Part shown: piece by piece, positions 48,752-58,902 of the stretch
How the letters are laid out: each line of letters starts with the position of its first letter
How positions within the stretch are numbered: the stretch's first letter is position 1
Assembly (NCBI GenBank): GCA_025454795.1
Contig: JALONT010000007.1
Location: 64,550-128,549 of the forward strand
Direction of reading: 5' to 3'
DNA length: 64,000 nucleotides
Origin: Bacteroidales bacterium
Lineage (GTDB): Bacteria; Bacteroidota; Bacteroidia; Bacteroidales; VadinHA17
The notes under the pieces: generated by a model
Databases searched by the model: none
Told to the model about the DNA's origin: nothing
Seen by the model: the letters and a program-made list of their open reading frames with translations, nothing else
Program-made: the position numbers and the translations under genes

Positions 48752-51313
48752 ATGGATTCACAATTTTCACAGAGAGTAAAAGATATTCTTGGATACAGCA
48801 AAGAAGAGGCTATAAGGCTGGGAAACAGTCATATAAGTCCTGAACATCTTTTCCTCGGTATTTTAAGGGACGGTGAGGGCGTGGCTGTTGAGATACTGCT
48901 GAATCAGGGAATTGACCTGATGGTGCTGAAAGGATCACTTGAGAAAAGCATTAAGGTTGAGAGTCCTGTTCCCGTTGCAGATCATGAGGTAATACCACTG
49001 TTAAGAAGTACTGAAAGAATACTTAAGCTTGTTTATCTTGAAGCTAAAGCACTGAAAAGCAGTACAATTGAATCTGAACACCTTCTTCTGGCAATACTGA
49101 AAGATGAGAACTCACTTGTCACCAGGTTCCTGTCAGAGATGGATGTTGATTACCAGTCAGTCAAAAGGATGGTCGAAGCTGAGTCACCAAGTGCAAAAGC
49201 CGATTATCCCAGGGATGAAGACGATGAAGGACAATCCTTCGGATCATCGGGTAAGGGACAGTCAGGAGCTACCTCCTCTCCGAAATCCTCGTCAGACACA
49301 CCGGTCCTTGATAATTTCGGTATAGATCTTACAAAAGCTGCAGACGAAGGAAAGCTTGATCCTGTTGTAGGGCGTGAGCGTGAAATCGAGAGGCTTGCCC
49401 AGATATTGTCGAGAAGAAAGAAAAATAACCCGGTTCTAATCGGAGAGCCGGGAGTTGGCAAATCCGCTATTGCTGAAGGACTGGCACTACGCATAACTAA
49501 AAAGAATGTCTCAAGGGTCCTCTTCAACAAAAGAGTAGTTGCCCTTGACCTGGCTTCAATTGTAGCAGGCACCAAATACAGGGGACAATTTGAGGAAAGG
49601 ATGAAAGCCATTCTGAATGAGCTGTCAAAAAATGACAATATTATTCTGTTCATCGATGAAATTCATACAATTGTCGGTGCAGGTGGTGCAACAGGTTCCC
49701 TAGACGCAGCCAACATGCTGAAACCGGCTCTGGCTCGTGGTGAAATTCAATGTATAGGTGCCACAACACTCGATGAATACAGACAGCATATTGAAAAAGA
49801 CGGGGCACTCGAGAGAAGATTCCAGAAAGTGCTGGTAGAACCAACATCTATAGAAGAGACTATCAACATTCTGCATAATATTAAGGAGAGATATGAAGAG
49901 CATCATAATGTAAATTATACCGATGATGCAATCGAGGCGTGCGTAAAGCTTACAAGCCGCTATATTTCTGACAGGAACCTTCCCGACAAGGCCATTGATG
50001 CACTGGATGAATCAGGCTCCCGTGTCCATATTTCGAATATCATTGTTCCGGAAAAGATCCTTAATCTCGAAAAAAAGCTGGATGAAACAAAAAAGGAAAA
50101 AATGACAGCTGTCAAGAACCAGAATTTTGAAAAAGCTGCCAGTTTTCGTGACCGGGAAAAGGACCTTCTGGATATGATCGATGTTGAGAAGAAGAAATGG
50201 GAAAAAGAACTTGCTGTTAACAGGGAAACTGTTGATGCAGATAAAGTTGCTGAGGTTGTTGCTATGATGACAGGCGTACCTGTTCAGAGAATTGCACAAA
50301 CAGAAGGGACACGACTGCTGCAAATGGCAGATGAACTGAGGGGAAGTGTTATAGGTCAGGATGAAGCAATTCAGAAGGTTGTCAGATCGATACAGAGGAA
50401 CAGGGCAGGACTCAAAGATCCCAACAAGCCAATAGGTACTTTTATCTTCCTTGGTCCTACAGGCGTTGGTAAAACCCAGCTTGCCAAAGTATTAGCCAAA
50501 TTTCTCTTCGATACTACCGATAATCTGGTCAGGGTAGACATGAGTGAATACATGGAAAAATTCTCGGTTTCAAGACTAGTCGGAGCACCTCCCGGATATG
50601 TCGGATATGAAGAGGGTGGCCAGCTTACAGAGAAAGTAAGAAGGAAACCTTATTCAGTAGTTCTCCTTGATGAGATCGAAAAAGCTCACCCCGATGTTTT
50701 CCACATTCTGCTACAGGTTCTCGATGAGGGTCAGCTTACCGACAGCCTTGGTCGCCGTGTTGACTTCCGGAATACTATAGTTATCATGACTTCCAATATA
50801 GGAACAAGGCAGATTGCCGAATTCGGACATGGAATCGGATTCGATACTCAGACAAAAAAGGCCACCAGAGATGAACAGAATAAGAGCATTCTTCAGAAAG
50901 CGCTTCAGAAGACTTTTGCTCCGGAGTTCCTGAACAGGATTGATGATGTTGTAATGTTCAATTCCCTTGGAAAAGAAGAGATTAACAAGATTATTGACCT
51001 TGAACTAAAAGGTCTTTATGACAGGGTGAAATCTCTTGGGTACCAGCTCAGAATCGCTCCTGCTGCGAGAGACTATATAGCCGAAAGAGGATTTGATACA
51101 AATTATGGAGCCAGACCATTAAAGCGGGCAATTCAGAAGTATCTTGAAGATCCTATGGCAGAGGTACTTATCAAAGCAGGTCAAAGCGATGGCGATGTGA
51201 TAAATGTCGGATTCAACAGCACCAAATCAGAGATTAAGATTAAGATTCAGAAGAAGAAGGAGCAGCCGGAAGATACTGACGATAATCCCTCAACCACCTT
51301 AAAAGGGAGCTAA
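48752..51313 (+). CDS. clpC: ClpC-type AAA+ unfoldase
   Basis: An 853-residue Hsp100 chaperone that unfolds substrates for ClpP. Order: two Clp_N repeats (residues 1-150), a linker with low-complexity SSPKSSSDTP, AAA1 with GEPGVGKSAIAEGLA, FIDEIHTIVGAGGATGSLDA, the UVR segment AVKNQNFEKAASFRDREKDLLD in the middle domain, AAA2 with GPTGVGKTQLAK, APPGYVGYEEGGQLTE, LLDEIEKAHPD, and the C-terminal D2-small domain (RGFDTNYGARPLKRAIQKYLEDPMAE). The UVR motif and shorter middle coil show ClpC and not ClpB. A ClpP-docking (I/L/V)G(F/L) loop is the LAKFLFD-distal region and was not located with certainty. Confidence 0.94.
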   Translation: MDSQFSQRVKDILGYSKEEAIRLGNSHISPEHLFLGILRDGEGVAVEILLNQGIDLMVLKGSLEKSIKVESPVPVADHEVIPLLRSTERILKLVYLEAKALKSSTIESEHLLLAILKDENSLVTRFLSEMDVDYQSVKRMVEAESPSAKADYPRDEDDEGQSFGSSGKGQSGATSSPKSSSDTPVLDNFGIDLTKAADEGKLDPVVGREREIERLAQILSRRKKNNPVLIGEPGVGKSAIAEGLALRITKKNVSRVLFNKRVVALDLASIVAGTKYRGQFEERMKAILNELSKNDNIILFIDEIHTIVGAGGATGSLDAANMLKPALARGEIQCIGATTLDEYRQHIEKDGALERRFQKVLVEPTSIEETINILHNIKERYEEHHNVNYTDDAIEACVKLTSRYISDRNLPDKAIDALDESGSRVHISNIIVPEKILNLEKKLDETKKEKMTAVKNQNFEKAASFRDREKDLLDMIDVEKKKWEKELAVNRETVDADKVAEVVAMMTGVPVQRIAQTEGTRLLQMADELRGSVIGQDEAIQKVVRSIQRNRAGLKDPNKPIGTFIFLGPTGVGKTQLAKVLAKFLFDTTDNLVRVDMSEYMEKFSVSRLVGAPPGYVGYEEGGQLTEKVRRKPYSVVLLDEIEKAHPDVFHILLQVLDEGQLTDSLGRRVDFRNTIVIMTSNIGTRQIAEFGHGIGFDTQTKKATRDEQNKSILQKALQKTFAPEFLNRIDDVVMFNSLGKEEINKIIDLELKGLYDRVKSLGYQLRIAPAARDYIAERGFDTNYGARPLKRAIQKYLEDPMAEVLIKAGQSDGDVINVGFNSTKSEIKIKIQKKKEQPEDTDDNPSTTLKGS

Positions 51314-51351
51314 AGCCCGGAGCTAAAGCAAATCATCCAGATAACAATATA

Positions 51352-52674
51352 TTAACCCCCTTTTAGGGGGGCAGTGTGGTTTACAGGAACTCCAAACAGA
51401 TCAAAATCAGATGATTGTTTTATTTCGATCTGGTAAAAATTACCTGGTTTAAGATCATATTCTATCGAAATAAGAACCTCCTGATCTACTTCAGGACTGT
51501 CATATTCTGTCCTCCCGGTGAAAAACTCACCCTCCCTCCTGTCGACAATAACTTTCAGTACCTGACCAACCATGCTTTCGTTATACTCAGCTGAGATATT
51601 CTGCTGTAATTCCATGATTTCTGACATCCTGGATTCCTTGATTTCTTCAGGGATTTCATCTTTATAGTTGTTGTATGAAAAGGTATCTTCTTCATGAGAA
51701 TAGGTAAATACCCCTAACCTGTTGAATCTGAAATCACTAACGAATCTCTTCAATTCCAGGAAGTCATCTTCAGTTTCTCCGGGATGACCGGTTATTAGTG
51801 TGGTTCTGATAACCGATCCCGGGATCTCATTTCTTAGTTTATTAAGGATCAGTTCTGTCCCTTTACGATCATGCGACCGTTTCATCAGTCCCAGCATTCT
51901 GTCAGTAATATGCTGAATTGGAATATCAATATAGCGGCATATCCCTGGATTATCCCTTATAATGGGAATCAGCTGTAATGGGAAATTTGAAGGGTATAAA
52001 TAATGGAGCCTGATCCATTCAAATGATTCAATTTTCAAAAGTTCTGAGACAAGTTCCGGAAGCTTTTGTGTTTTGTACAGATCAATCCCATAGTAACTTA
52101 AGTCCTGGGCTATGAGTATCAGTTCTTTAACACCCATTTCAGCAAGTTTAAGGGCTTCTTCCACCAGATCTTCAAGCGGCTGTGAAATACATTTGCCCCT
52201 GATGGCAGGTATTGCACAGAATGCACAGCTCCTGTCGCATCCTTCCGAAACCTTTAGATAGGCATAGTGCCCGGGAGTAGTTATAATCCTGCTTGTATTG
52301 AGATCATTTCTGAACTTTACATTGAGTTCTCCGAGGATTTCATTCATATTATGAACACCAAAGTATTTGCTGACCTCAGGAATCTCTCTTTTCAGTGATT
52401 CAGCATATCTTTCAGACAGGCACCCCATAACATACAGATTTTCAATATGTCCTGATTCTCTGGCCCGGACAAATTTCAGGATGGTATCAACACTCTCCTC
52501 CTTTGCATCATTGATGAATCCGCATGTGTTTATAATTACTGTTCCGGCTGAAAGATCATCAGAATCGTGACAGATTGTATAGCCTCCTGCTTCAAGCTGC
52601 TTAAGAAGCTTCTCAGAATCAACGACATTTTTTGAGCAGCCGAGGGTTACATTATTGATCTTTTTGTTCTTCAT
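51352..52674 (-). CDS. rimO: ribosomal protein S12 methylthiotransferase
   Basis: Radical-SAM enzyme that methylthiolates aspartate 88 of S12. The N-terminal UPF0004 domain has TLGCSKNVVDSE, INTCGFINDAKEES and YVMGCLSERY (three cluster cysteines). The radical-SAM CxxxCxxC is EGCDRSCAFCAIPAIRG, then TLITGHPGETEDDFLEL and a C-terminal TRAM domain (VLKVIVDRREGEFFTGRTEYDSPEVDQEV). 440 residues, normal. It is 30 bp downstream of ftsY and probably in one operon. A C-rich hairpin overlaps its stop codon. Confidence 0.95.
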   Translation of the reverse strand: MKNKKINNVTLGCSKNVVDSEKLLKQLEAGGYTICHDSDDLSAGTVIINTCGFINDAKEESVDTILKFVRARESGHIENLYVMGCLSERYAESLKREIPEVSKYFGVHNMNEILGELNVKFRNDLNTSRIITTPGHYAYLKVSEGCDRSCAFCAIPAIRGKCISQPLEDLVEEALKLAEMGVKELILIAQDLSYYGIDLYKTQKLPELVSELLKIESFEWIRLHYLYPSNFPLQLIPIIRDNPGICRYIDIPIQHITDRMLGLMKRSHDRKGTELILNKLRNEIPGSVIRTTLITGHPGETEDDFLELKRFVSDFRFNRLGVFTYSHEEDTFSYNNYKDEIPEEIKESRMSEIMELQQNISAEYNESMVGQVLKVIVDRREGEFFTGRTEYDSPEVDQEVLISIEYDLKPGNFYQIEIKQSSDFDLFGVPVNHTAPLKGG

Positions 52675-52704
52675 GAAATGAAAAATCGGAAACCCGTAAA
52701 GTAG

Positions 52705-53664
52705 TTACTTTTCTGAGCTGAAGAGTGAATCAACGAATTCAACACGGTTGAAATCCTGTAGATCTTCCATTTTCTCACCGATTCCGATATATTTTACAGG
52801 GATTTTAAATTGATCGGAGATTCCTATCACGACACCACCTTTTGCTGTACCGTCAAGTTTTGTTATTGCAATTGCCGTGACATCAGTTGCAGCAGTGAAC
52901 TGCTTTGCCTGTTCAAATGCATTCTGTCCGGTGGAACCGTCAAGAACAAGCAGCACTTCGTGAGGAGCACCCGGAAGGACCTTTTCCATTACCCGTTTTA
53001 TCTTGGAGAGTTCGGTCATCAGGTTGATCTTATTATGAAGTCTGCCTGCTGTATCTACTATTACCACATCATATCCACCGGCAACGGCCGATTTGACAGA
53101 ATCGAAAGCTACAGAAGCAGGATCGGAACCCATCCGCTGTTTTACAATTGAAACGCCTGCTCTATCTGACCATATCTGAAGCTGCTCAATAGCTGCTGCA
53201 CGGAAGGTGTCGGCGGCTCCCAGGAGCACTTTTTTCCCGGCACTTTTATACCTGTATGCCAGCTTGGCAATAGTGGTTGTTTTTCCCGAACCATTAACTC
53301 CCACAATCATAATAACATATGGAACTGATTTAGGGGGAGATAAAAGGTCAGATTCAGAATCTGTTTTATTGTCTTCAAGGAGTGCTACGATCTCTTCTTT
53401 TAAAATTGTATTTAGCTCACTGGTATTCAAATACTTATCTCTTTCTACCCTGGCTTCTATTCTCTTAATGATCTTTATTGTTGTAGCAACTCCCACATCT
53501 GAAGAAACAAGTACCTCCTCAAGGTCATCAAGTACTTCGTCATCGACCTTTGATTTGCCGGCAACCGCCCTTGATAATTTGGTGAATACGCTCTCTTTGG
53601 TTTTTTCGAGTCCCCTGTTGAGGCTCTCTTTTTTTTCTCTGGCAAAAAATCCAGGTAATGCCAT
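52705..53664 (-). CDS. ftsY: signal recognition particle receptor FtsY
   Basis: SRP receptor GTPase that docks nascent-chain complexes on the membrane. The 319-residue form is short, lacking the acidic A domain of E. coli but keeping the NG core (GVNGSGKTTTIAKLAYRYK, AADTFRAAAIEQLQIW, DTAGRLHNKINLMTEL, LVLDGSTGQNAFEQAKQF, TKLDGTAKGGVVIGISDQF). It follows a short DUF4295 gene at 85 bp in an rpmB-rpmG-DUF4295-ftsY-rimO row, the usual order in this phylum. Confidence 0.96.
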   Translation of the reverse strand: MALPGFFAREKKESLNRGLEKTKESVFTKLSRAVAGKSKVDDEVLDDLEEVLVSSDVGVATTIKIIKRIEARVERDKYLNTSELNTILKEEIVALLEDNKTDSESDLLSPPKSVPYVIMIVGVNGSGKTTTIAKLAYRYKSAGKKVLLGAADTFRAAAIEQLQIWSDRAGVSIVKQRMGSDPASVAFDSVKSAVAGGYDVVIVDTAGRLHNKINLMTELSKIKRVMEKVLPGAPHEVLLVLDGSTGQNAFEQAKQFTAATDVTAIAITKLDGTAKGGVVIGISDQFKIPVKYIGIGEKMEDLQDFNRVEFVDSLFSSEK

Positions 53665-53749
53665 TTATATGTTTTAATTATAAGGTCAAATATAAAAAAA
53701 GCTTCCTTCAGCAATGAAGAAAGCTCTGAATATCTTCTTTGAACGGTTT

Positions 53750-53905
53750 TTATTTTTTCCCGAAGAAATCTTTGATGTGGTCGTTATGTACAATTTCTTC
53801 CTTGAACTGATAAGCACCTGTTTTGTCGGATTTTGTCATTTTTATGCATTTTGTGAATGCTTTTCCGGTACCTGTCTTAAGTGCTGCAACAACTTTCTTT
53901 GCCAT
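53750..53905 (-). CDS. DUF4295 small basic protein (51 aa)
   Basis: Reads MAKKVVAALKTGTGKAFTKC, then a basic stretch and a C-terminus HNDHIKDFFGKK. The DUF4295 family is found in Bacteroidota next to rpmB and rpmG and was proposed to be ribosomal. The gene is 12 bp downstream of rpmG. Confidence 0.9.
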   Translation of the reverse strand: MAKKVVAALKTGTGKAFTKCIKMTKSDKTGAYQFKEEIVHNDHIKDFFGKK

Positions 53906-53917
53906 GGTATTTTCTTT

Positions 53918-54106
53918 TTACTTTATTTCTCTGTGAATTGTATATTTTTTAAGTACAGGATTATACTTTTTCCTTTCAAGTCTGTCTGGAGTGTTTTTCC
54001 TGTTTTTTGTAGTAATATACCTTGACATTCCGGGAAGTCCGCTCTCTTTATGTTCGGTACATTCCAGAATTACCTGCTGTCTGTTTCCTTTTGCCTTCTT
54101 TGCCAT
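53918..54106 (-). CDS. rpmG: 50S ribosomal protein L33
   Basis: 62 residues, basic: [33 protein letters not shown] and [13 protein letters not shown]. The [21 protein letters not shown] core is diagnostic. The short zinc motif is reduced to one cysteine, as in zinc-free L33. It is 12 bp downstream of rpmB. Confidence 0.95.
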   Translation of the reverse strand: MAKKAKGNRQQVILECTEHKESGLPGMSRYITTKNRKNTPDRLERKKYNPVLKKYTIHREIK

Positions 54107-54118
54107 CTCCTGAACTTA

Positions 54119-54361
54119 TTAATAATTCAAAATGTAACCTTTTTCCTTAGCTTCCTTCAGGGTGCTTGTAAGACCCTTTTTGCTGATGAGACGGATGCCT
54201 GCAGCAGAAATCTTAAGGGAGATCCATCTCTCCTCCTCCGGCAGGTAATATTTTTTAATGAAAAGATTAGGATAGAACTTCCTCTTTGTCCTTCTCTTTG
54301 AATGCGATACGTTGTTCCCGACCATCGCTTTTTTCCCTGTAACCTGACAAATCTTTGACAT
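54119..54361 (-). CDS. rpmB: 50S ribosomal protein L28
   Basis: 80 residues. [33 protein letters not shown] is the L28 N-terminus, and [19 protein letters not shown] its core. First gene of the ribosomal-protein operon; the 125 bp up to cinA contain its promoter, but no exact box was found. Confidence 0.96.
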   Translation of the reverse strand: MSKICQVTGKKAMVGNNVSHSKRRTKRKFYPNLFIKKYYLPEEERWISLKISAAGIRLISKKGLTSTLKEAKEKGYILNY

Positions 54362-54486
54362 TGGTGTTTGTTTAACTTCTTTTCCTGACGAATATGCCTT
54401 TAAAAACGAAGCGCAAAATACGTGATTTTTATCTGATTAACCAAATAATTATTACACTTTTTTTAAACAGTGGCCAGATTCACTGC

Positions 54487-55728
54487 TTATTCGCTGAGAA
54501 TCTGCTTCCTGACGAGGTTCAGCGCAGCTACAGAAAACCTGTTGATGTTTGTTATTCTGTCACTTCCGAAAACAAGCTTTTCGGAGGTTGTCCCTTTTTC
54601 GGAGATAACTGAAATCCAGATAGTTCCAACAGGTTTTGAATCAGTTCCTCCATCAGGCCCTGCAATTCCAGAAGTTGCAACTGCGATATCGGTTTTTAAC
54701 AGCCTCCTTACTCCTTCTGCCATTTTTATTACTACCTGTTCACTGACGGCACCGTATTTGTCAATCAGATTCTGAGGTACTCCGAGCAATTCAGTTTTGA
54801 CACTGTTATCATAAGCAATTACAGACCCTTTAAAATATTTAGAGCTTCCCGGAACACTGGTGATCATTTCTGCAATTCGTCCACCGGTACAGCTTTCACA
54901 AGTGGAAATGGTTTTCCCTTTCTCCTTCAGAAGTTTTCCGATAACAATCTCGAACGACTCCTCATTTTCGGCATAGATGAGATCAGGAATGGTTTTATAC
55001 AGGTTGCTTACCTGTTCGTTTATCAACCCGTTTAAAAATTTTCTGTCTGATCCTGTTGCTGTAAGTCTAAGTTTAATGATGCCAGCAGCAGGCAGGTAAG
55101 CAAGTTTAGTCTCTTCCGGAAGTGATACTTCAAATCCTTTCAGTAATTCTGCAAGCCTGGCTTCAGGAGCCCCGTATGTCATTATATTCCTGTGAATTAT
55201 AACCTGTGATGTGAAACGTTTTCTCAGTTCGGGGAGTACATGTTCGGTCATAATATATTTCATCTCATGAGGAACTCCGGGCATCGAGATAAAAATTATC
55301 CCCTCCTTCTCAAACCACATACCCGGAGCGGTACCGGCACCGTTTCTAAGTACTCTGCATGATTCCGGAACTTCAGCCTGCCTGCGGTTGTTTTCATTCA
55401 TCGTAAAATTACGCCGTCTCATCATTTCCTCAATCATGGAAAGTACTTCATAATTGACTATAAGCCTGGTATTAAAGAATTCACAAAGGGTCTGTTTGGT
55501 AATATCGTCACTGGTCGGACCAAGACCTCCGGTGATCAGAATGACATCAGATTTTCCGGAAGATTCCTTAAGGGATTCCAGAATATCCTCCCTTTTATCA
55601 TGAACTGATAGTTTGCGCCATACATCAAATCCCAGCCTGCTCATCTCGGCACCTATCCATGCAGAATTAGTGTCAATTGTCTGGCCAATAAGAAGCTCAT
55701 CGCCGATCGTTATTATTTGGGCTTTCAT
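54487..55728 (-). CDS. cinA: CinA, NMN deamidase / ADP-ribose pyrophosphatase-type protein
   Basis: A 413-residue two-domain protein. Residues 1-170 are the molybdopterin-binding-like (COG1058) domain: IITIGDELLIGQTIDTNSAWIG, ITGGLGPTSDDITK and PGVPHEMKYIMTE. Residues about 255-410 are the C-terminal deamidase domain (STCESCTGGRIAEMITSVPGSSKYFKGSVIAYDN, ATSGIAGPDGGT). It salvages nicotinamide mononucleotide to nicotinic acid mononucleotide and recycles ADP-ribose. It is a lone gene, 100 bp after a gap with no visible feature and 125 bp from rpmB on the same strand. Confidence 0.94.
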   Translation of the reverse strand: MKAQIITIGDELLIGQTIDTNSAWIGAEMSRLGFDVWRKLSVHDKREDILESLKESSGKSDVILITGGLGPTSDDITKQTLCEFFNTRLIVNYEVLSMIEEMMRRRNFTMNENNRRQAEVPESCRVLRNGAGTAPGMWFEKEGIIFISMPGVPHEMKYIMTEHVLPELRKRFTSQVIIHRNIMTYGAPEARLAELLKGFEVSLPEETKLAYLPAAGIIKLRLTATGSDRKFLNGLINEQVSNLYKTIPDLIYAENEESFEIVIGKLLKEKGKTISTCESCTGGRIAEMITSVPGSSKYFKGSVIAYDNSVKTELLGVPQNLIDKYGAVSEQVVIKMAEGVRRLLKTDIAVATSGIAGPDGGTDSKPVGTIWISVISEKGTTSEKLVFGSDRITNINRFSVAALNLVRKQILSE

Positions 55729-55907
55729 GTTATTTATATCAGAAAACAGGCAACAAATGTACAGAAAACCGGATAAAAAAAGATCCGCATTCGTCTCTTA
55801 TTAATAAAGTGAGAATCGGAATTAATACCTCCGGAGGAATGCGGGCAATTCGCAGAAAAAACATTGAGCTTGCCTGATTATATAATTCGGAATTGGACTT
55901 TAGAGTA

Positions 55908-58862
55908 CTATTTCTGTTTATAAGTCTCAGTAAATATCGTATCTGCCAGCCACTTCCTGAAGCTCTGATTATCCATGAACTGTTTGAAGAGTTCTGTATG
56001 GTCGGTCAGCATCTCAACGATGACCTTCTCTAATGCCTTATCATGCTCAATACGGGCGTTCTGAGGATCTTTCTGCTTCATGGCATTCTGGTACGCCTTA
56101 TCCGATGAAACTTTAACAGGAAGGTCCACAGTGATGATATTTTGAATCTTATCAACATCATTCCAGGCTATATTACCGAACTGATCGTTAAATGATCTGA
56201 TAATGTTGCTTAGCCGGTCAAGTTCCGGTTCAGCCACAAGCCCTCCACCTGAGACCAGAATCGGATCAATCTCAGCATCTTCATCAGCAAGCCTTATCTT
56301 CTCCGTTTCCTGGACCTGTGCACGATAACTCTCCATATCTATTGACTCAAGAATGCCTTTAGCCAGATCTTCTTCTATCGGCGCCGGAAGCTTGGGTATA
56401 AGGAAATTCAGGAATATGGATAGTTTCTCCCACTGCGGGTTTGAGTATGTTAATATGGATGCCAGAAAATTATATGTCCTTTCAAATGCCTTAGCCTTCC
56501 CCTTGAAATCAACCTGACCATTTTCATCAAGTTCGCTTTTATATACAGCCACACATGAGTCAAGAATCGGATCAAGGTTTTCCCTGCTGACACCTGTCAG
56601 AAACAACCTTACAATCTCATCTTTCTGACTTTGATTATATACCTGGTACTTGTCCAGTGTCGCTTTCAGATCATGAAGTTTGTTATGATCTGTTTCATTG
56701 CTCAGGATAGTTGTCCGGTAATAGTCGCTAAAAGCAAACTGAATCACATCCACATCATTCATGAAATCGAGCACAAATGTATCGGTCTTCAGAGGGTGTG
56801 CCCTGTTTAGCCTGGAAAGGGTCTGAACTGCCTTAATCCCTGATAGTTGCTTGTCAACATACATTGTATGCAATAGTGGTTCGTCATACCCTGTCTGAAA
56901 TTTATCAGCTACTATCAGATATCGGTAGGGATCACTAATAAACTTATCAGGGATACTTGAACCCGGGAATCCATTAATCTTTGCCTCAGTTACATTCTTC
57001 CCATTATAATTATGGTCCCCTGAAAATGCGACTATTGATTTGTATGGGCTTTTAATTTCAGTCAGGTAAGCACTCACGGCCTGATAATATTGAATAGCTA
57101 TTTCTATTCCGCTGCAGACTATCATACATCTTGCCATTCCTCCTATCTTATGACGTCCGATCACCTGGTCAGTAAAATGATCGACCATTATCTCAGCTTT
57201 CTGCCTGATTGCATAATTGTGTGATTCCACATACCTGCGAAGCTTCTTCTTTGCCTTCCTGATATCAAATTCCGGGTCGTTTTCTATTGCCTTAATCAAC
57301 TTATAATAACTATAAACTGGCGTGTAGTTCTGCAGAACATCAAGAATAAATCCTTCCTGTATTGCCTGCTTCATGGTATATGAGTGAAAAGGACGATGTT
57401 TAATTACTTCTCCCTCTTTGTAAGGGACTCCGAAGATCTCAAGGGTTTTATTCTTTGGAGTTGCTGTAAATGCAAAGTAGCTGGCATTTGACAGCATCCT
57501 GCGGGATGTAATTATCTGGTTTATAGCATCTTCAATATCTTCAGGGGACTCAAATGATCCATATTCAGCTGATGGTTCCGATAATACCATATTCATTTTG
57601 GAAGCCGTCCTTCCTCCCTGGCTGGAATGGGCTTCATCAATAATGATTGCAAATTTCCTGTCGCGATGGCTGTCTCCTATCTCATCAAGAACGAAGGGGA
57701 ATTTCTGGACTGTGGTTATAATGATCTTCTTACCCTGTTGAATAAACGTACGCAGTTGTGCAGACCCTTCAGTTACAGCACCTACAACCGATGAAACCTG
57801 GGCAAACCTTTTTATATTATCTCTCAGCTGTTTATCGAGAACGCGACGGTCTGTTACCACAACTACTGTATCAAACAATGATGATCCCGCCTTTTCTAGA
57901 CCGACTAACTGATGCACCAGCCAGCTTATAGAATTGCTTTTCCCGGAACCTGCAGAATGCTGTATAAGATACCGTTTACCAACACCATCATTTGGCGCGG
58001 CGGCAAGTAACTTCCTGACAACATCAAGCTGATGATAACGAGGGAAAACCTGCTCTTTCTTCACCCTGCCAGTCTTATCATCCTTTCTCTCAGTAATCTG
58101 GGCATAGTTTTCAAGAATGTTGGCAAGACTCTCTTTCCGGAGAACCTCTTTCCACAGGTAATCAGTAGCCAGTCCGAAAGCATTGGGAGGATTGCCTGCT
58201 CCATCATTAAAACCTTTGTTGAATGGCAGAAACCATGATTGCTTGTCTTTAAGGTGAGTACACATTTTTACCTGGTGGTCGTCCACAGCAAAGTGAACCA
58301 TGCACCTGCCAAACTGAAAGAGAAGTTCGCGGGAATCCCGATCGCGCTTGAATTGATGAACGGCATCCTCAACTGTCTGTTTAGTAAGTTTGTTTTTCAG
58401 CTCGAATGTAATTAAAGGCAATCCGTTGATGAAGATTGCCATATCAAGTGCCAACCGGGTATTATCATTGCTGTATTGTAACTGGCGTGTAACGCTGAAG
58501 ATGTTCTTTTTGAATAGATCAAGTGCTTTTGGATTCTGTTCAGAAGGAGTTCCGTAGAAAAGTTGAAGGTTAATAGCCCCATCCTGTATTCCTGTGCGAA
58601 GGACATCAATAATCCCGCGTTTTACAATCTCTCCCTGGAGACGATGGAGAAACTTTGTACGTCGGGGGTTGTCGGTCTCAAACGATTGAGATTCAAATGC
58701 CTTTGGCTGGGTTTCTTTTATGAATGCAGTGAGTTTTACTATGTCAATGGCATGGTCACGATCATAATCAGTGCTGATGCCCTGAAGATAACCAGCCTCG
58801 GAAATAAGAGAGTTTACAATTATTGATTCAAGTCCTTTTTCAGATGTGTCGGTTGGTGACAT
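55908..58862 (-). CDS. hsdR: type I restriction enzyme, R subunit
   Basis: The 984-residue motor and nuclease subunit. The endonuclease motif is D140 followed by E154-x-K156 (LALDMAIFINGLPL then ITFELKNKLT). The SF2 helicase part shows GSGKS at 305-309, DEAH at 409-412 and FTATPKNKTLEIFG. C-terminal helical region follows. Normal length. It is last in an operon hsdM-DUF262-hsdS-hsdR, 40 bp after hsdS. Together they should restrict unmodified DNA, with ATP-driven translocation. Confidence 0.95.
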   Translation of the reverse strand: MSPTDTSEKGLESIIVNSLISEAGYLQGISTDYDRDHAIDIVKLTAFIKETQPKAFESQSFETDNPRRTKFLHRLQGEIVKRGIIDVLRTGIQDGAINLQLFYGTPSEQNPKALDLFKKNIFSVTRQLQYSNDNTRLALDMAIFINGLPLITFELKNKLTKQTVEDAVHQFKRDRDSRELLFQFGRCMVHFAVDDHQVKMCTHLKDKQSWFLPFNKGFNDGAGNPPNAFGLATDYLWKEVLRKESLANILENYAQITERKDDKTGRVKKEQVFPRYHQLDVVRKLLAAAPNDGVGKRYLIQHSAGSGKSNSISWLVHQLVGLEKAGSSLFDTVVVVTDRRVLDKQLRDNIKRFAQVSSVVGAVTEGSAQLRTFIQQGKKIIITTVQKFPFVLDEIGDSHRDRKFAIIIDEAHSSQGGRTASKMNMVLSEPSAEYGSFESPEDIEDAINQIITSRRMLSNASYFAFTATPKNKTLEIFGVPYKEGEVIKHRPFHSYTMKQAIQEGFILDVLQNYTPVYSYYKLIKAIENDPEFDIRKAKKKLRRYVESHNYAIRQKAEIMVDHFTDQVIGRHKIGGMARCMIVCSGIEIAIQYYQAVSAYLTEIKSPYKSIVAFSGDHNYNGKNVTEAKINGFPGSSIPDKFISDPYRYLIVADKFQTGYDEPLLHTMYVDKQLSGIKAVQTLSRLNRAHPLKTDTFVLDFMNDVDVIQFAFSDYYRTTILSNETDHNKLHDLKATLDKYQVYNQSQKDEIVRLFLTGVSRENLDPILDSCVAVYKSELDENGQVDFKGKAKAFERTYNFLASILTYSNPQWEKLSIFLNFLIPKLPAPIEEDLAKGILESIDMESYRAQVQETEKIRLADEDAEIDPILVSGGGLVAEPELDRLSNIIRSFNDQFGNIAWNDVDKIQNIITVDLPVKVSSDKAYQNAMKQKDPQNARIEHDKALEKVIVEMLTDHTELFKQFMDNQSFRKWLADTIFTETYKQK

Positions 58863-58902
58863 AATAATCAGTTTGTTTCACATAGTGCTCAAAAACTGCA
58901 AT

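Noticed and set aside
51354..51372. CCCCC-TTTTA-GGGGG hairpin at the rimO stop codon as a terminator
   Set aside because: The stem is only 5 bp and no T-run follows; it may help ending but is not called.
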